Part shown: one piece after another, positions 38,375-50,805 of the stretch | How positions within the stretch are numbered: position 1 is the first letter of the stretch | Layout of the letters: each line of letters opens with the position of its first letter | Assembly (NCBI GenBank): GCA_030141605.1 | Contig: JAQGDQ010000039.1 | Span: 186,001 to 250,000 of the forward strand | Direction of reading: 5' to 3' | Origin: Tubiluchus corallicola | Lineage: Eukaryota; Priapulida; Priapulimorpha; Priapulimorphida; Tubiluchidae | Length of the DNA: 64,000 nt | Translations under genes and position numbers: made by a program | The notes under the pieces: generated by a model | Seen by the model: the letters and a program-made list of their open reading frames with translations, nothing else | What the model was told of the DNA's origin: nothing | Database searches by the model: none

Positions 38375-38489
38375 CTAAAGCAGCTAACTGAATAGTTCCC
38401 AAACATCTAGGTAGGTCACTAATGTGGAGTGAATGTTCATTCAGAGTCTTCTTCCTGGTTACAGCGTGACACAGTTGTTGAAAAGCCAT
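38375..38489 (-). CDS. CAT transporter, coding exon 1 (start codon)
   Basis: 115 bp of coding sequence from ATG (38489-38487) to donor GTAAGT at 38374, phase 1. It encodes MAFQQLCHAVTRKKTLNEHS, then LHISDLPRCLGTIQLAALG. This is the cytosolic N-terminus of CATs (basic stretch, then L-x-RCL before TM1), and it joins exon 2 through G|GT to make LAALGIGSGVGTG. An in-frame ATG eight codons upstream (38513) is also possible; an AG at the end of ACAAAG (38498-38497) could be the acceptor of a 5'-UTR intron and would exclude that ATG. An in-frame TGA lies upstream of both. The match at the splice junction makes the assignment secure although the exon is short. The gene spans at least 38.5 kb. Confidence 0.9.
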
Positions 38490-39049
38490 TTGCGTACCTT
38501 TGTATAAAAGCATTAATAAGTGTCAATTTACTTATTTATGTATTTATTCAGTATAATACAGTTAAAAACGTAAAATCCACCGAGGCTACAAATGTTCAGA
38601 TTAAACTCTACAAACTTAAATATTGAACAGAAGAGGGTGAGTAATTCTCCTCATATCCCTTCCACCTCCTAGCATACAAAAATGTACAGTATACAATTAA
38701 AATACAACATATACGTATTTTGCAACAATCTGAAATCGGAATAAACAATGCAACACTAACATAGCGAAATAGCGGAAAAAACGAAACGGACACTTAAATT
38801 ATGTATAGCTTATTTCAATACCGTTTTCAAGAGTTAACAGAAATGGGTTGGTCATAAGAACAAGCTGGGTGCTGCACTTGGTGAAGCTTGGCTTCGCCCA
38901 CTACTTTAATAATGCTGAGAGGTAAATAAAAAACAGAAACTAAATTTTCTGGTGTAACCAACTGCTCTGTTAACAGACATGTTTTAAAGGTTTTGTTAAT
39001 TTACGTATCATGCATAGCAAAAAACATTAAAATTTGACGTGTCCAGTGA

Positions 39050-39093
39050 TTTTTACGTATATATATATATATATATATATATATACGTAAAAA
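39050..39093. repeat. Perfect TA palindrome with TTTTTACGTA arms
   Basis: TTTTTACGTATATA, then (TA)n, then ATACGTAAAAA forms a perfect inverted repeat able to make a cruciform. Confidence 0.9.
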
Positions 39094-40059
39094 TACGATT
39101 AAATACGGTGTCTCATAAGTCACTATACACTTTACATTTCGTATATTTTTTAACAAACAAAGGAAAACGTTTGAAAATTGGCACAGACGAACTAAAACCT
39201 TGGACAAGATAAACGGAAATCTGAAAAAACTACTGCACAAGCAGGCTTTACTGTTTCGCTACCTCCTTCATGGAGCTCAAGAGCTTTCGAGACTCAGACC
39301 TATGGCAAGTCGGGCATCTTGCACTTCTCACAGGTCATGAGTAATGAGGAAGGCTGCACCTTGTTGAAAAACTACATTATTAATAGTGAAAAAATTATGT
39401 GATTCAAACGGTGCTCTACATTTCAACAGAACTAGCTGATTTTGCACCTTATTTCTAATGTCTAATGTTACCGTCGTCACTACAGAAACCGAGTTCCAGT
39501 CAAAGAATTGCCAAAAAGGCCACATTTGATTCATGTAAGAGCATGCTGAGATTAGAGAAAAATTTAAAAAGAAATTTAGAAAATAAAATGCATGTGACTT
39601 ATGAAACAACTTGTGTATGTGTTGTGTTAATATGAGCGTGCCGTGCATAACATAATGACATCTACTGAGAAAATGGAGAAGCACCATAAACTAGCGCTTC
39701 TTTAGCATTAATACTAGTTGTACCTGTTGGTAATTTATAAAGAAAGTAACGCAATGAACTTTTAAAAATATAATTGCTCTTTCTAGCAAAATGTTAAACT
39801 ATTTAAGCAATAAGAACCTTAACGCTAAGCACAAAATAATCCTATCAAAGATTTCCTCTTTGACTGCTAATAAGAGAATCGTGCCGTGTATTAAGTTAAT
39901 GCATTTAGTTCAGCATCTAGTAAGTGTAGGATAGTGAGCTTAATGATGCAGTCTCTGCAGTTTACATGGACGATAATTGATGCTCATTATGGCAGCCAAA
40001 ATATGAACAATTATGCACTTTCCCAATACTACGTCATTGTCAGGCGTTAGTAAATGTTT

Positions 40060-40405
40060 TTGTTATGATAATGCTTATTTTCGCCGCACAATTGCTGTTG
40101 TTACATTGTGACATTGTTGTTGTTATATTGTTGCATTATTGTTGTTATATTGTCGCATTACTGCTGTTGTTATATTATCGCATTATTGTTGTTGTTATTA
40201 CTTTTATTGTAATAGTTGCTATTAAGACTGTAGTTGCACGTGAACGCTTCACGGTCGTCATCCTTGTCTTCGTCGCTGTCGTCGTCGTCATTGTCGTCAT
40301 CACCACGATAACCCCACCTGTGAAAGTGATCGTTATCAGATCGTCGATACCGTCATTCTCGCTCTTGTCAATACTCTCGTTGGTAGCATTGCTATTGCTA
40401 TTGCT

Positions 40406-40443
<38 letters not shown>

Positions 40444-40590
40444 TGTTAACATTCTCATTGTCTTCATTGTCATCGTTGTCATCATCATGATCGCCGTTGC
40501 TAATATTGTCGTTGTTGTAGTCATCATCATCAATATCAACATTATTAACATTCAAATCATTATCATGGCCATCATCATCATCACCATCAC
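40060..40590 (+). repeat. Compound triplet region (GTT, GTC, ATC)
   Basis: Degenerate TTG/TTA-rich sequence passes into GTC and ATC triplets, with a pure (ATC)n run at about 40406-40440. Long open frames on both strands are low complexity. Confidence 0.85.
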
Positions 40591-41350
40591 CGAAAGATGA
40601 TTATCTTTTATTGTCAGTTCATCCTCGTACATCCACTCTAGTATCCGTTTTTTTCTTTTTTTAATACGTTCTTACTTCCTTTTCTTCTTTTAATTAAAAT
40701 TGACAAAAATATGTTGATCATTAAAAACTTCACAGCCAAGTTGCGATTTTGCATTTATACACGCGAATTTGCCATTTCCCGACTAATGTTATATACGAGC
40801 GTTTGTGACACGTCGTTGCGGATGTAATAAGTTTCCTGGGTAATAAACCAAATACGAGAAATAAATAATTCAATATGTGCTCAATTTATTTCCAACAATA
40901 TCATATTTCGCCATCGTAAAGTACGACTGCTGACAAAGCAAACAGTCTCTTTCAGCTGACTGATTTGTTTTCCTCTGTCAATGTTTACTTTTTTCGATTT
41001 CTGTTGGTTTAGTACATGAACAGGGCAAACGAGAAGGCAAACTGGCGGCAGCCATTTTGTGTGAAATCGGGGGATGACTTTAAGAATTGAGTCAACAGTC
41101 AACTAATACTAGAACAAGCAGCTTTTTGCGAAGTTTTCATGAAAAGAGATTTGATGAAAGAAGTTTGTTTGTGCGAACGTATCGGGAAAGAAGCTTTTTG
41201 GTTGAGGGATCGACCCAAATCGCTGCTCACCTGTATGTTGTTCTGCTCTTCTTCTTGGTGAAAACATTTTTGAAAATGACTTAAATATTAAGACTCAATT
41301 AATTTGTTATGGGTCGACATGAAACTTCACACAAATATACTAGAATGAAT

Positions 41351-41555
41351 ACTGCATCGACTTAGAGAGTCCCATTTTCTATCTGCCATTTTGCATTCAA
41401 GATGACGGCGAAAACGTTATTTTCGAAAAAACCTAAGGGTCTGCCAAATCGAAAACCATAAAACTTAAAAAAATATAATAGAAGGAATTGTGCATTGACT
41501 GACAGAGGAATAGGATTTTCGATTTGCCATCTTAAATTCGCGATGTCGACACTGA
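41351..41555 (+). repeat. Two diverged tandem units, about 137 bp apart
   Basis: GCATCGACTTAGAGAGTCCC, then TCTGCCATTTTGCATTC, then GATGACGGCG in the first unit corresponds to GCATTGACTGACAGAGG, TTTGCCATCTTAAATTC and GATGTCGACA in the second. The units are old and diverged. Confidence 0.55.
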
Positions 41556-41699
41556 ACATCATTTCTAATTCACGATCTTGGGTTCAACGACTCCCTCGAC
41601 TAATAGTTCCAGTCGAATTTGTAAACCCTAAAGATACTTATGAAAATCCCACAGTTAAATATAAAACGTACTACGTTTAACAAGGTGCCATTATTAAAG

Positions 41700-41785
41700 T
41701 CTTTGGTATGACCCGGCCGCTGTATCGAACTAACGACCTCCCAAACGGAAAGCTACCACTCGATTAAACCGTCTGGTCTTATCAT
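41700..41785 (-). mobile_element. tRNA-like SINE head
   Basis: The minus strand reads GTTTAATCGAGTGGTAGC (A-box like) and AGGTCGTTAGTTCGATAC (B box) about 25 bases later, then GCCGGGTCATACCAA. The end matches the element at 13594. The acceptor stem is not convincing, so a SINE is likelier than a tRNA gene. Confidence 0.5.
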
Positions 41786-42184
41786 AATTATCAATCATTT
41801 AGTAAAAGAAAACCCATGATTAAGTCAGCAACCAGTAAATGTTACATAAGACACCTAAAATAACTAACTTGAAAACTTCTGGAACATCGAATGGTAATTA
41901 TTTTATCGATTTTATCTTGAAAGCAACTAACTAACCGTTATTAAATATTTTTGTAACATAAACGACTCAAGATTCGATATATTTGGGCAATTTGTGTTAT
42001 AATAAACAACTTTCCAATACAAACGACCTAGTTTATGGGCAGCTCGTAAATAATAAATTGGTTAATTGTATGACTTCATTATGTTTCATTATGTTTAATC
42101 TATAGGTTGTAAACTTACTACCTACAGGCTATAAGTAATTTCTCAGAAATCCCCATGAGCCTAAGATACAAACAAACAAGAGAC

Positions 42185-42267
42185 AACGTATGTTCTCTGA
42201 TTTGCAAACAAATTCATTTTCCAAACTGAACAAAATGAATTTATGTGCAAACCAGAGAACATACGTT
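42185..42267. repeat. Near-perfect hairpin, 83 bp
   Basis: AACGTATGTTCTCTGATTTG at the left end pairs with CAAACCAGAGAACATACGTT at the right. Inner AATTCATTTT pairs with AAAATGAATT. The loop is about 12 bases. Confidence 0.9.
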
Positions 42268-42550
42268 ACAGAAAAAACCTCACATCTCGTAAATCAGTGC
42301 TAGCAAAAAATTTCTTTCTTGTACATGTTTTTATTCAGCTCTTAACTACTAAGCATTTTTTGCCATAAAATTGAAATTTGTTTCGTAATTTTCAAACGTT
42401 TTCCACAAATAAAGTTTAAAAAAGTCGTTATATTGTCTTATTAAAAGTAAGAACAGCGTTTAACACAGATTTTTATTAAAAGCCTATATCATGAAAACTA
42501 TAAACTCACAAGCGTTTTTATTAATAAAAACTATAATTTAAATCACGGCT

Positions 42551-42687
42551 CTACTAACACCATGGGTCGCCTACCCTAGTAACACAATGGGTCGCCTACC
42601 CTACTAACGCCATATTTCGCCTACCCTACTAATGCCATGAGTCGCCTACCCTACTAACACCATGGGTCGTCTACTTTACTAACGCCA
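42551..42687 (+). repeat. 25-bp minisatellite, five to six copies
   Basis: The unit CTACTAACACCATGGGTCGC plus CTACC starts at 42551, 42576, 42601, 42626 and 42651, with a diverged sixth. The spacing is exactly 25 bp. It contains NcoI-like CCATGG in some units. Confidence 0.95.
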
Positions 42688-42782
42688 AAAAGCATCTAAG
42701 AAAGTTTCAAAAAGGTGCAAGCCACAATTAATTACATTTAAAAGCAAACTTGAAACACACAAAATGTGAAAAAGTAAGAACA

Positions 42783-42843
42783 CAGCCTGGATTTGAACAA
42801 GGGACCTCCTGCTAATAAGGCAGACACCTTTAATTACTTAGGT
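42783..42843 (-). mobile_element. tRNA-like SINE head
   Basis: The minus strand reads CCTAAGTAATTAAAGGTGTC, then AGCAGGAGGTCCCTTGTTC, then AAATCCAGGCTGTG. The B box is TTGTTCAAATCC. The head is truncated and lies opposite to the copy at 43084. Confidence 0.5.
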
Positions 42844-43083
42844 CATTATTAATTAATTGTGGGTTTGTATCTTTATTAATTTAAACTTCAAATTAAAATT
42901 ATTATGATTGAATTACCAAGACTAAAATACCCAGAAAATTTTAGGGCTCAAAATTAGTGAAAATATAAAAAAATTAAATTAATCAGTTAATTAATATGAG
43001 CGACCTAACATTGGAAATATTGAATTCGGTTGTCTAGCTACGGTTAGCTACTAGGGATGAACTTTCATTGCCTTCATCACTGG

Positions 43084-43215
43084 GGATAGGTAGTTTAGCG
43101 ATTATTGCATCTGCTTTTAAGTTCAAATCCCGGCTGTCATCAGCTTTTTCATATTTCCTGTCTTTCAAATTTGCTATCAATATTTAATTAACTGTGTGTT
43201 TGTACCACCATTAAC
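43084..43215 (+). mobile_element. tRNA-SINE copy with conserved body
   Basis: A-box-like GATAGGTAGTTTAGCGA is followed by the B box AAGTTCAAATCCCGGCTG, then a body ending TTTAATTAACTGTGTGTTTG. The body end matches the copy at 11862-12065, which supports a dispersed SINE family. Confidence 0.6.
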
Positions 43216-43260
43216 CGAATGTTGGTATTAAGATTATAATAATTAGTTTTCAATTGTTGT

Positions 43261-43495
43261 GTATTCAATTATGAAATACATTAATATGTTTTAAAAACTA
43301 TTTTCTTACACTCTTTAAAAAATCGACCAAATTTCAGTCCTTCTGTTGATTACCCCTCACTCACCTATTCCAACTTTTTTGAGTGTGACTAGGTGAGTGA
43401 AGGATACCAACAGAGAGACTGAAATTTGACAGACTTTTCAAAGAGTGACTGAAAATAGTTTTTAAAACAGATTAATTCAATTGATTGTTGAATAC
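43261..43495. mobile_element. 235-bp palindromic MITE, second family
   Basis: The outer arms GTATTCAATTATGAAATACA and TTCAATTGATTGTTGAATAC pair imperfectly. Inner arms include CAAATTTCAGTCCTTCTGTT and CAGAGAGACTGAAATTTG, and CCTCACTCACCTA with TAGGTGAGTGAAGG. The loop is short. It has no coding capacity. Confidence 0.85.
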
Positions 43496-44123
43496 AAAAA
43501 ATATGCGTTTTAATCGAGACAGTGTATGTTGTAAAACAACTAAGAAAGCCAAAGCCCAGCTCCCAATGTTTTAAGTACTACATGGATAACGCAATTTGTG
43601 ACATTCCGCATCTATTTTTCCTCTTTCGCGTAATTAAATAAACAAAAAAATTTCCGATTCACAGCAGCATTGAATCGAAAACATTCAATTGAATTGCAAA
43701 CTTTCGTTGACTGAATGACCATTGTACATGAATACAGTTACAGTATTTTAGGCCAGAGAATGCTATACAGTTAAATATTACCTAGTCTATTGTAACCCTG
43801 TCCTACTGGTAAGATAAGATAAGACTGGTGTAGCAAATATATAAAAGATACCCAATAAGGCGGCAATATAGTTAACAATGCATGATTATCTATTGTTATA
43901 CAAAATTTGTAGTTCAATATGACCCATTTTTATTTGCTTAACAATTAAGATTTTGCCATAGCAAAATGGTTTTTCATACGGTTATCAATATTATTAAGAT
44001 TTTGCCATAGGATTGTGTATTACAAATTGAGCTAAGGCCACAATATTTGTTATTTGGTTAGGCGGGACCAAGTTGTTGGATATGGCAGAATATGGGTGAT
44101 TTGGAGGGGGGAAATTTTCAGCT

Positions 44124-44642
44124 AGGAGGCAAAAACCGAAAGTGGGGGTTGCAAACAGAAATACATCAAGTGTATTAGAATAGTATATCTAATGAAAGGT
44201 CTCGATGAGGCTGATCGAATGGCATACGTAACAATGAGAATAGCTAATCCGCGACACCGCTAGAGGGCGAAAACCGAAAAATGGGATTCGGAAACTGAAG
44301 TGCACCTAGTGTTAAGCAACAGTACCATGTAACACATCAAATAAAAGGTCTCGATGAGGCGAATCGAATGGCCAATATTACAATGAGAATAGCTAGCCTC
44401 TTTAGGGTGCAAATTAGGGGTCGAGGAGACAAAGGCCTTCCAGTGTCAATCGAAACTAGCTTGCAGCATATCAAACGAAAGGTCTCCATGAGGCAAACCG
44501 AATGGCGTAAGTTATGCCGAGACTGGCTGATCTCTGACCCCAGTAGGAGGCAAAAACCGAAAAATGGGGGTCGGAAACAGAAATGCATCGAGTGTCTACG
44601 AATAGCATATCAAATGAAATGTCTTGATGAGGCGAATCGAAT
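44124..44642 (+). repeat. Tandem repeat, four units of 138-142 bp
   Basis: Units start at about 44124, 44262, 44403 and 44545. Shared parts are AGGAGGCAAAAACCGAAAAA, ATGGGGGTCGGAAACAGAAA, and CATATCAAATGAAAGG followed by TCTCGATGAGGCGAATCGAA and TGGC. Units differ by about 15-30%, so the array is not young. It is followed by a CTCC-rich tract. Confidence 0.9.
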
Positions 44643-45999
44643 GGTTTCCTCTCCTGTCCTCTCCTTCCCCCGCCTCTCCCCTCCTTCCCCCTCCTTTCCT
44701 CTGCTCGCCTTTCTCTGCTGTCGCTTTCTCTTATCTCTTCTCATCTCCTCCCTTTCTTCTACCCAAAAAAGTTATAGATTCCTCCTAAGACCCTCAAGAA
44801 GTACGCTGGGCTTATAATTCTTAGCCAAAATAAAAAAAAAACAGGAGGACGAGGATTATCCTTTGATGCATGAACTATTAAATCTCTATAATTGTGTGGA
44901 ATATCGATTTACACAATCGCCATTTTTTTCCAGTTTTCTCCGCAATTTTTCGTACCGTGTACAGCATTTTTTACCGTTCTGGCAGTATACTTATGGTTCC
45001 TGAAGACGCTGAAATGGGCCCAAAATTGCTTTCGTGGTTTGTTACACTACATGGAAACCAAATGGCGAAAAAATAGCAACGTGTGTATACAAATTCAGAA
45101 CCTTGGCATAGTAACGTTTCAATAGATTAAACTTCGCGTATCGCATTTTTTCTAAAAATTGTTTCTTCTAGTCAGAAATAAACAAATAACGAAGTAAGCT
45201 CGCGAATTTTTAACAGTAACTTGAGAAGCATCTATTCTTCAGTATCATAATAATATTACCGAAAAACCAATAAAAACTTATTATTACAATTTTTAAGACA
45301 GATAGATTTTTAAGACTCTTTATTCTGACTACTGAGTAGATGTTGTGTTACAAATTACTGTAGCTCAGACAGGCTTATATGAATGCAATCGTGCAAGTTA
45401 ATTAAGGGAAAATGATTTCTCGTCAAAACCGTAAATTTTAAATTGTGGCGGGTTAGAAATAGAATTAACACATATAACACAGATTAAATTATTAAAATCT
45501 TACCAAATGGGTGATAAAAGTCAATAAAAGGCAACAAGTCGAACTATTTAGATAGTACAATGCCTATAATGCATATTCCACTATTTGTGTCTCGCGCTTA
45601 GTTTTTATTTTTGTTTACCATTTCTAGCTGCAACTGCTGTTTTTTTATAAATTCGTAAAATTTTAAACCATAACCATTGTGTAAAAGCAGCTACGATTTT
45701 TCTTCTTCTAATAGTCGAGTAAACCGCGAATAGCTTGTACAAAAATGCGTTATCACAACAGCACGCTTCATTGGCAATTTTGACAATTTTCAGTAAAATA
45801 TTAAGAAGTTCTTGCGTGTCAAAAGAAAAACATTCTCACGTCACAAATACACGGTATCACTACATGCTTACTTCGTGTTAGACAAATATAGAAATAAACG
45901 TTTAGACGAAGTGCGATTTTCGATATTTTACGATTATATTTAAATGTTTTAGTAAACAGCTTTCAAGGTGACCACAAGCAGGTTTAATTAAACACTTAC

Positions 46000-46118
46000 C
46001 TTATTTGCACGTACCTGCGAAGGTGACACATTGAGAGACGAATCAAATATTCTACATCCCCACTTGCTTAGCGAAGATTGCATAAATTCGACTGCTGATT
46101 CTGCTGGAGGTGTAAAAG
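46000..46118 (-). promoter_or_regulatory. Candidate 5'-UTR exon of CAT gene
   Basis: On the minus strand a GC-richer block ends at a strong donor (AATAAG then GTAAGTG at 45999), with a second donor GTACGTG at 46014. It lies 7.5 kb upstream of the CAT start codon on the same strand, directly downstream of an NRF-1-like motif. It contains a 28-codon upstream ATG frame (from 46083) that stays open to the first donor but would not be in frame with the CAT ATG through the AG at 38498-38497. Assignment to the CAT gene is inference; it could be an exon of another gene. Confidence 0.4.
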
Positions 46119-46130
46119 TGCGCATGCGCT
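46119..46130. promoter_or_regulatory. NRF-1-like palindromic site
   Basis: TGCGCATGCGCT matches the metazoan NRF-1 (erect wing) consensus TGCGCATGCGCA at 11 of 12 positions and lies just upstream of the candidate exon. In animals this motif marks many TATA-less promoters. Binding here is not shown. Confidence 0.45.
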
Positions 46131-46699
46131 GCAAGTGGCTTCGCGTTGAAGTGCTGTTTTAATCAAAATTATGGTTAACAAGGTGATACGAACAACTGAT
46201 TCAAAGCGCATTATAAATTAAGTTTACTAGATAAAATGAACATACAAATATGAGATCACATATCAAGCTAAGCAAATATCAACATTTTGCAACTATCGAT
46301 CAAATTTATAAAGTAAAATGTACATCAAAAAATGTTTTTATGCAATGCATGTATAACACAGATGTCGTACACATAACACACAGGACCTTACTTCAGGTGA
46401 CTTTGATTTAGGTTCGACTCTCAGGCGACTCTCAAAATTTTCCATTTATTATATTTTTCATGCATATGCAAATAAAGGTTAAATAAAAGAAAATTTAAAA
46501 AAATAATCATTTCTAAACAAAAAGTCCTAATGTGTGTCTTATTTTCAAATTCTGCAAAATGAATTCAGAAAAGAGGGATACTAACAATTTCAGTCGTGTT
46601 GTTGTAGTTTTTATTCTTCTTGTTCCATCCGTAGTTAATATGATTTGTCCATAAGTTTCAGTAAAAGTATCGGTAAAGAAATATACATACACTTCCAAT

Positions 46700-46960
46700 T
46701 AAACAAAATCAAATCAAATCATTTATTTTTTAAGTCACCCGACTTAAAAACGAACATGTTAGTGTACAAGTAGTACCCATCTAAACTGGAAGGGGTGGCG
46801 AAAACATAACGTTACTGAATCAGACACCCTCACATTAAATTCAAAGTTATCTGACATAGCGCAATACAGTCTATTGGATGTTTTTCCCAAGAAAATATTA
46901 CAAATGGTTAACAACAAAAAATTGACAAGCAAAATAGTCAACGAGCAAAAGCAGACAGGG
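46700..46960 (-). mobile_element. LINE-like 3' end with hairpin and AAATG/GATTT tail
   Basis: On the minus strand AAGTCGGGTGACTTAAAAAA (hairpin, loop GGG) is followed by TAAATGATTTGATTTGATTT. This is the same architecture as 10925-10945: hairpin, AATAAA-like, simple tail. Upstream CGCCACCCCTTCC matches the element at 27596-27800. Confidence 0.5.
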
Positions 46961-48094
46961 GATTTGTAGAGTAAATATTACTAAAGCATCATTTTAAATA
47001 AATGAATAGAAAAACATATATTCTCATGCGAATCATGCTTTAATACTTTGTAAGCTAGGCTATAGGCATGTATTATATATATATTTCAATATTATAATAA
47101 TGAAAAACTATCACCATGCAATCGCATTGTGTAAATACAAACTAACACATATTACTAATTACATACTGGCTTAAAACCTGTTTGAGGCCTGCAAGGTTGC
47201 CATAAAGGTTTCCCCAGAAGTCAATAAATTATTTTGCCTGGGGAAGGTGCAAGTACCAGATTATGTCAGCACAATTAATTAGTTAATACATGCCACAGGA
47301 ATATAAGATGCTTTTTAGCATCTAAATCCGAAAAAGCGTTATATATGACTGCCCTTATCAAATAAGCTAGATATGTACAAGGCGTTCTAAAAGAAAGAGG
47401 GAAGTGGAAATATGCTGATGTGCAGAAGTGTGCTGAAGAAAATATTCCAAAATGACAACTGCATTTCTGTATTATGACAGCATAATGACGAAAAACAATA
47501 TATTTTAAACCATTATTTCAATAATTCTATCACATAACTTGATATGACCATAGTTATTGGATTTTGTAAGGTGTACTGATATGCTTATTTGTTGGGGCAG
47601 TGTTTCTTTGGAAAGATCCGGTATATTTATTTTTTTATTTATTGACATTTACACATATACAAATAGTATAAAAGAAAGAAGTCAACAGGAGCAAGCGCAC
47701 TTACGCTGATCCTATAAAACATAAAATGTCGCACAAAAATAAAATATATGAACGCAATACCCTAAAATTGAATGTATCTCATTAAAAGGCTTCTAAAATG
47801 TAGCTAATTATGAATTACGTACTATATACAATAATATGGTTTAGAGAGAACCAATTATGACCATCATAATCTTACATGTTACGGACAAAGTCACAATAAG
47901 GCAGTACATTAATGTTAGCTAATCGATTGCTAAAAGCTGACAAACTAATAGCAGCAACTACATGAGAATCCAGAGCATCCAAATGTTTACAACTCTGTTA
48001 GAACACGTTTAATCTCGAAAAAGACGTAAGCAGTTTAAAATTGACCACACAATTGACTGGTTGATGCCATACTGAAAAAAAATCGGCAAAGTTT

Positions 48095-48187
48095 GGCTAA
48101 GGTTAACAATTCCCCCCCACACAAGAAACTAATTCGAGAAACGGGTAAGGATTAGGGTTAGGGTTAGGATTGGGTTTAGGGTAGGGC
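48095..48187 (+). repeat. Interspersed element with TTAGGG repeats, copy B
   Basis: The leader GGCTAAGGTTAACAATTCCC, then ACACAAGAAACT and TTCGAGAAACGGG, matches copy A at 23751, followed by GGATTAGGGTTAGGGTTAGG. Same orientation on the plus strand and shorter hexamer tail. Confidence 0.7.
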
Positions 48188-49559
48188 ATTTAAATTGTGT
48201 GTTGAATTGTAAACTCCCATAATTTAAATCCATCGTTTTATAACAAATTTTGTACACAATCTTAAGATCAGGGTCTTAATATTTGCTGTTATTGTTATAC
48301 TGCTGCAACAGCTTGCCATCTTACATGAGAAATCTGAAATTCTCAAAAGGCTGACAGGCTGAAGCGGGCGACGAAAAGGTCTCGCAAGAACATTTCTTTG
48401 TACATTCAGAACTTCTCTTCGATATATCGACCAGTTTCGACATCAAATAACTTCTTTTTGCCATTGCAGCCATTGACAGAAGAAATTCAATGCGAATACT
48501 GCAAGGTTTTCTCTCAGCGCTGATTACTTGTGATTCCACTTTATGATCGGTCTTTGCTAATGGATCTTGCAGGTTTCAGCACATCAGCATTGTTTTGGAA
48601 CTAAATGCTTCGAGTGCACACGTACCCGCTCTAATTTTAAAATGAGCAGAGCCCAAATTTGCTCACTCCCATCCCAGACCCCTTCAGCATTGTTTGTTTA
48701 AAAAAATATATAAGCGAGGCTGCCTTTAGAATCCCAATGCGTTTTGGCAGGACAGAAACATTGCCCCATGACAGACGGAATGGAATACGCACACAAAGAT
48801 GATAATGATTCAGTCTGTTTGCCATATAAAGCAACAGAAAACAGATTCTTCTTACCATTGTCAAAAATAAAGCCAAATCAAATAAACGTAGACATAGAAG
48901 CTGATTTAAGTCACTTCAACATGCAAATTGTTAAACAATTGTGGTTAAAACTTATCTAACTTTATTTATGCATTTCGATACACTGCAAGCCATAATTCAG
49001 TAGCAGGATTTATTTAACGCCCTATATATATATATCTCGTAACTTGAGTCTGGCTCGTTATGTCTCTAAAATGAGCTATTGAGCTGTCTTAGCCGTGTGT
49101 GACCACTGGTTTGTTAATCCAGAGTAGTTATTGTCTATAAAAATCCGATTTTGAATGATTTTAAAGCTAATTCACTGAAATGACGTGAGAATTTTTACAA
49201 CATATTTTTAGGAATATGAATTTGATAAGAAACCGCGTCCAATTATTGTTCCAAAGATGAAATAATTTGCTTAAATTGATATGAACTCTCAATCAATGAC
49301 TACACGTTTATTTGTGAGACTTCTGGGAGCACAACGCATTCTAGAAAATGACAAACGAGTTAACACATAAATTTGCATACAGAATTGCGTGGAAATTCGA
49401 TTAAACCGTGTAAACTGATTTTACGAAATTGAGTTGGGTGTTTAATTAAGGGAAAACATGTTAATTTCCTGAGGAGCGCAAACATGATTAGGTGCGAGAA
49501 TTTTCCAAGAAAGTCAAATCGAATGAAGAAGAAATGAAAAAGGGTGACTCCCTCTTCTG

Positions 49560-50220
49560 TTACTTCTTTTTTATTTTGTTGCATTTCAACTTTTATTTTT
49601 TTGTCCCTTTTTCAGTTTTTTTCAGCTGAATTCTCTTCTTTTCTATTTGCCTTTCCTTTGTTTCTTTGTCCTATCTTCGTCTAGCTCATTTTGCGTCCTT
49701 TAATTTCTCTTCTTCCTCTATATTTATTTGATATTACTTTCTTTTCTCCTAACATTCCTGCCGTTACTTTCAGCTATATTATATTTTATCTCCTTACTCA
49801 TTTTTGTTCTCTTGCAAAGCTTTTACAATCCTTTCTTCTATTTCTTCTTCTTCTTCTTCTTCTCCTCCTCCTCTTCTTCCTCGTCCTCCTCCTCCTCTAA
49901 GAATCTGTGCTGCTTAAATTCAGAATGAACGAGGTTAGTTTTTTCTATCCTCTTCGTCATTTTCCTCTATTTGGTTTCTTTTTCATCATCGTGTTCCCCT
50001 TGGATGACTTCAGCCTTCTTTTCTGATTTTCCTCTTTTCCCCTTTTCTATTTTATCCGGTATATTTTCGTTTTTTTCTCCTGCTACTACTGCTTTCTACC
50101 CTTTCGGTTTTTTGCAATGTTCTGTCTCTTTTCTTCTGCTGTTTATCAAGTTCTTCGTTTTCCTTTTTCGCGATGTTCTTCTTCTTCTTTTTCTTGCCTT
50201 TTTTCGATTTTTTCTATGTG
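49560..50220 (+). repeat. Pyrimidine-rich tract
   Basis: T- and C-rich sequence with TCT and CTC triplet runs at 49843-49898. Open frames here are rich in F, S and L and are compositional. Confidence 0.8.
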
Positions 50221-50237
50221 TAAATGAAGCTGAATCG

Positions 50238-50456
50238 CTCAGTAGTGGGTCTGTGACACCCTCTGGCACACTGCATAACTAAGAAGTGGGTCCTTCTAAC
50301 ACGCGGCATTACTCAGCAGTTAGTCTCTGGCACTCTCTGGAACACTGCATATTTAAGCAGGTGGTCCCACTGACATGCTACATGCATCACTCAGTAGTGG
50401 GTCGCTGGCAGACTCCGTGACTAAGCAGTGGGTGCCACTGACAGGCTGCATGAAAC
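50238..50456 (+). repeat. Alternating dimer tandem repeat, period about 75 bp
   Basis: Two related half-units alternate: CTCAGTAGTGGGTC type (starts 50238, 50312, 50390) and CTAAGCAGTGGGTC type (starts 50279, 50353, 50421). Half-units are 31-41 bp and dimers are 68-78 bp. Confidence 0.8.
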
Positions 50457-50483
50457 ACGTTGAAATATGAAAGTATATAAATA

Positions 50484-50805
<322 letters not shown>

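Larger units (their letters stand above)
38490..45999. other. Upstream region of CAT (possible 5'-UTR intron)
   Basis: No coding exon is recognised. The stretch contains triplet repeats, tandem repeats, SINE-like heads, palindromes and a 140-bp tandem array. A 119-codon open frame at 39687-39328 (minus) has no recognisable domain. Confidence 0.6.

Noticed and set aside
39328-39687. 119-codon minus-strand open frame, the longest outside simple repeats
   Set aside because: No domain, no similarity I recognise, ordinary AT-rich composition; an open frame of this length can arise by chance in 64 kb.
41040-41070. Promoter with a YY1-like site (GCAGCCATTTTG)
   Set aside because: A short motif alone; similar GCCATTTTG strings recur nearby in a diverged tandem repeat (41351-41555), so it is weak evidence.
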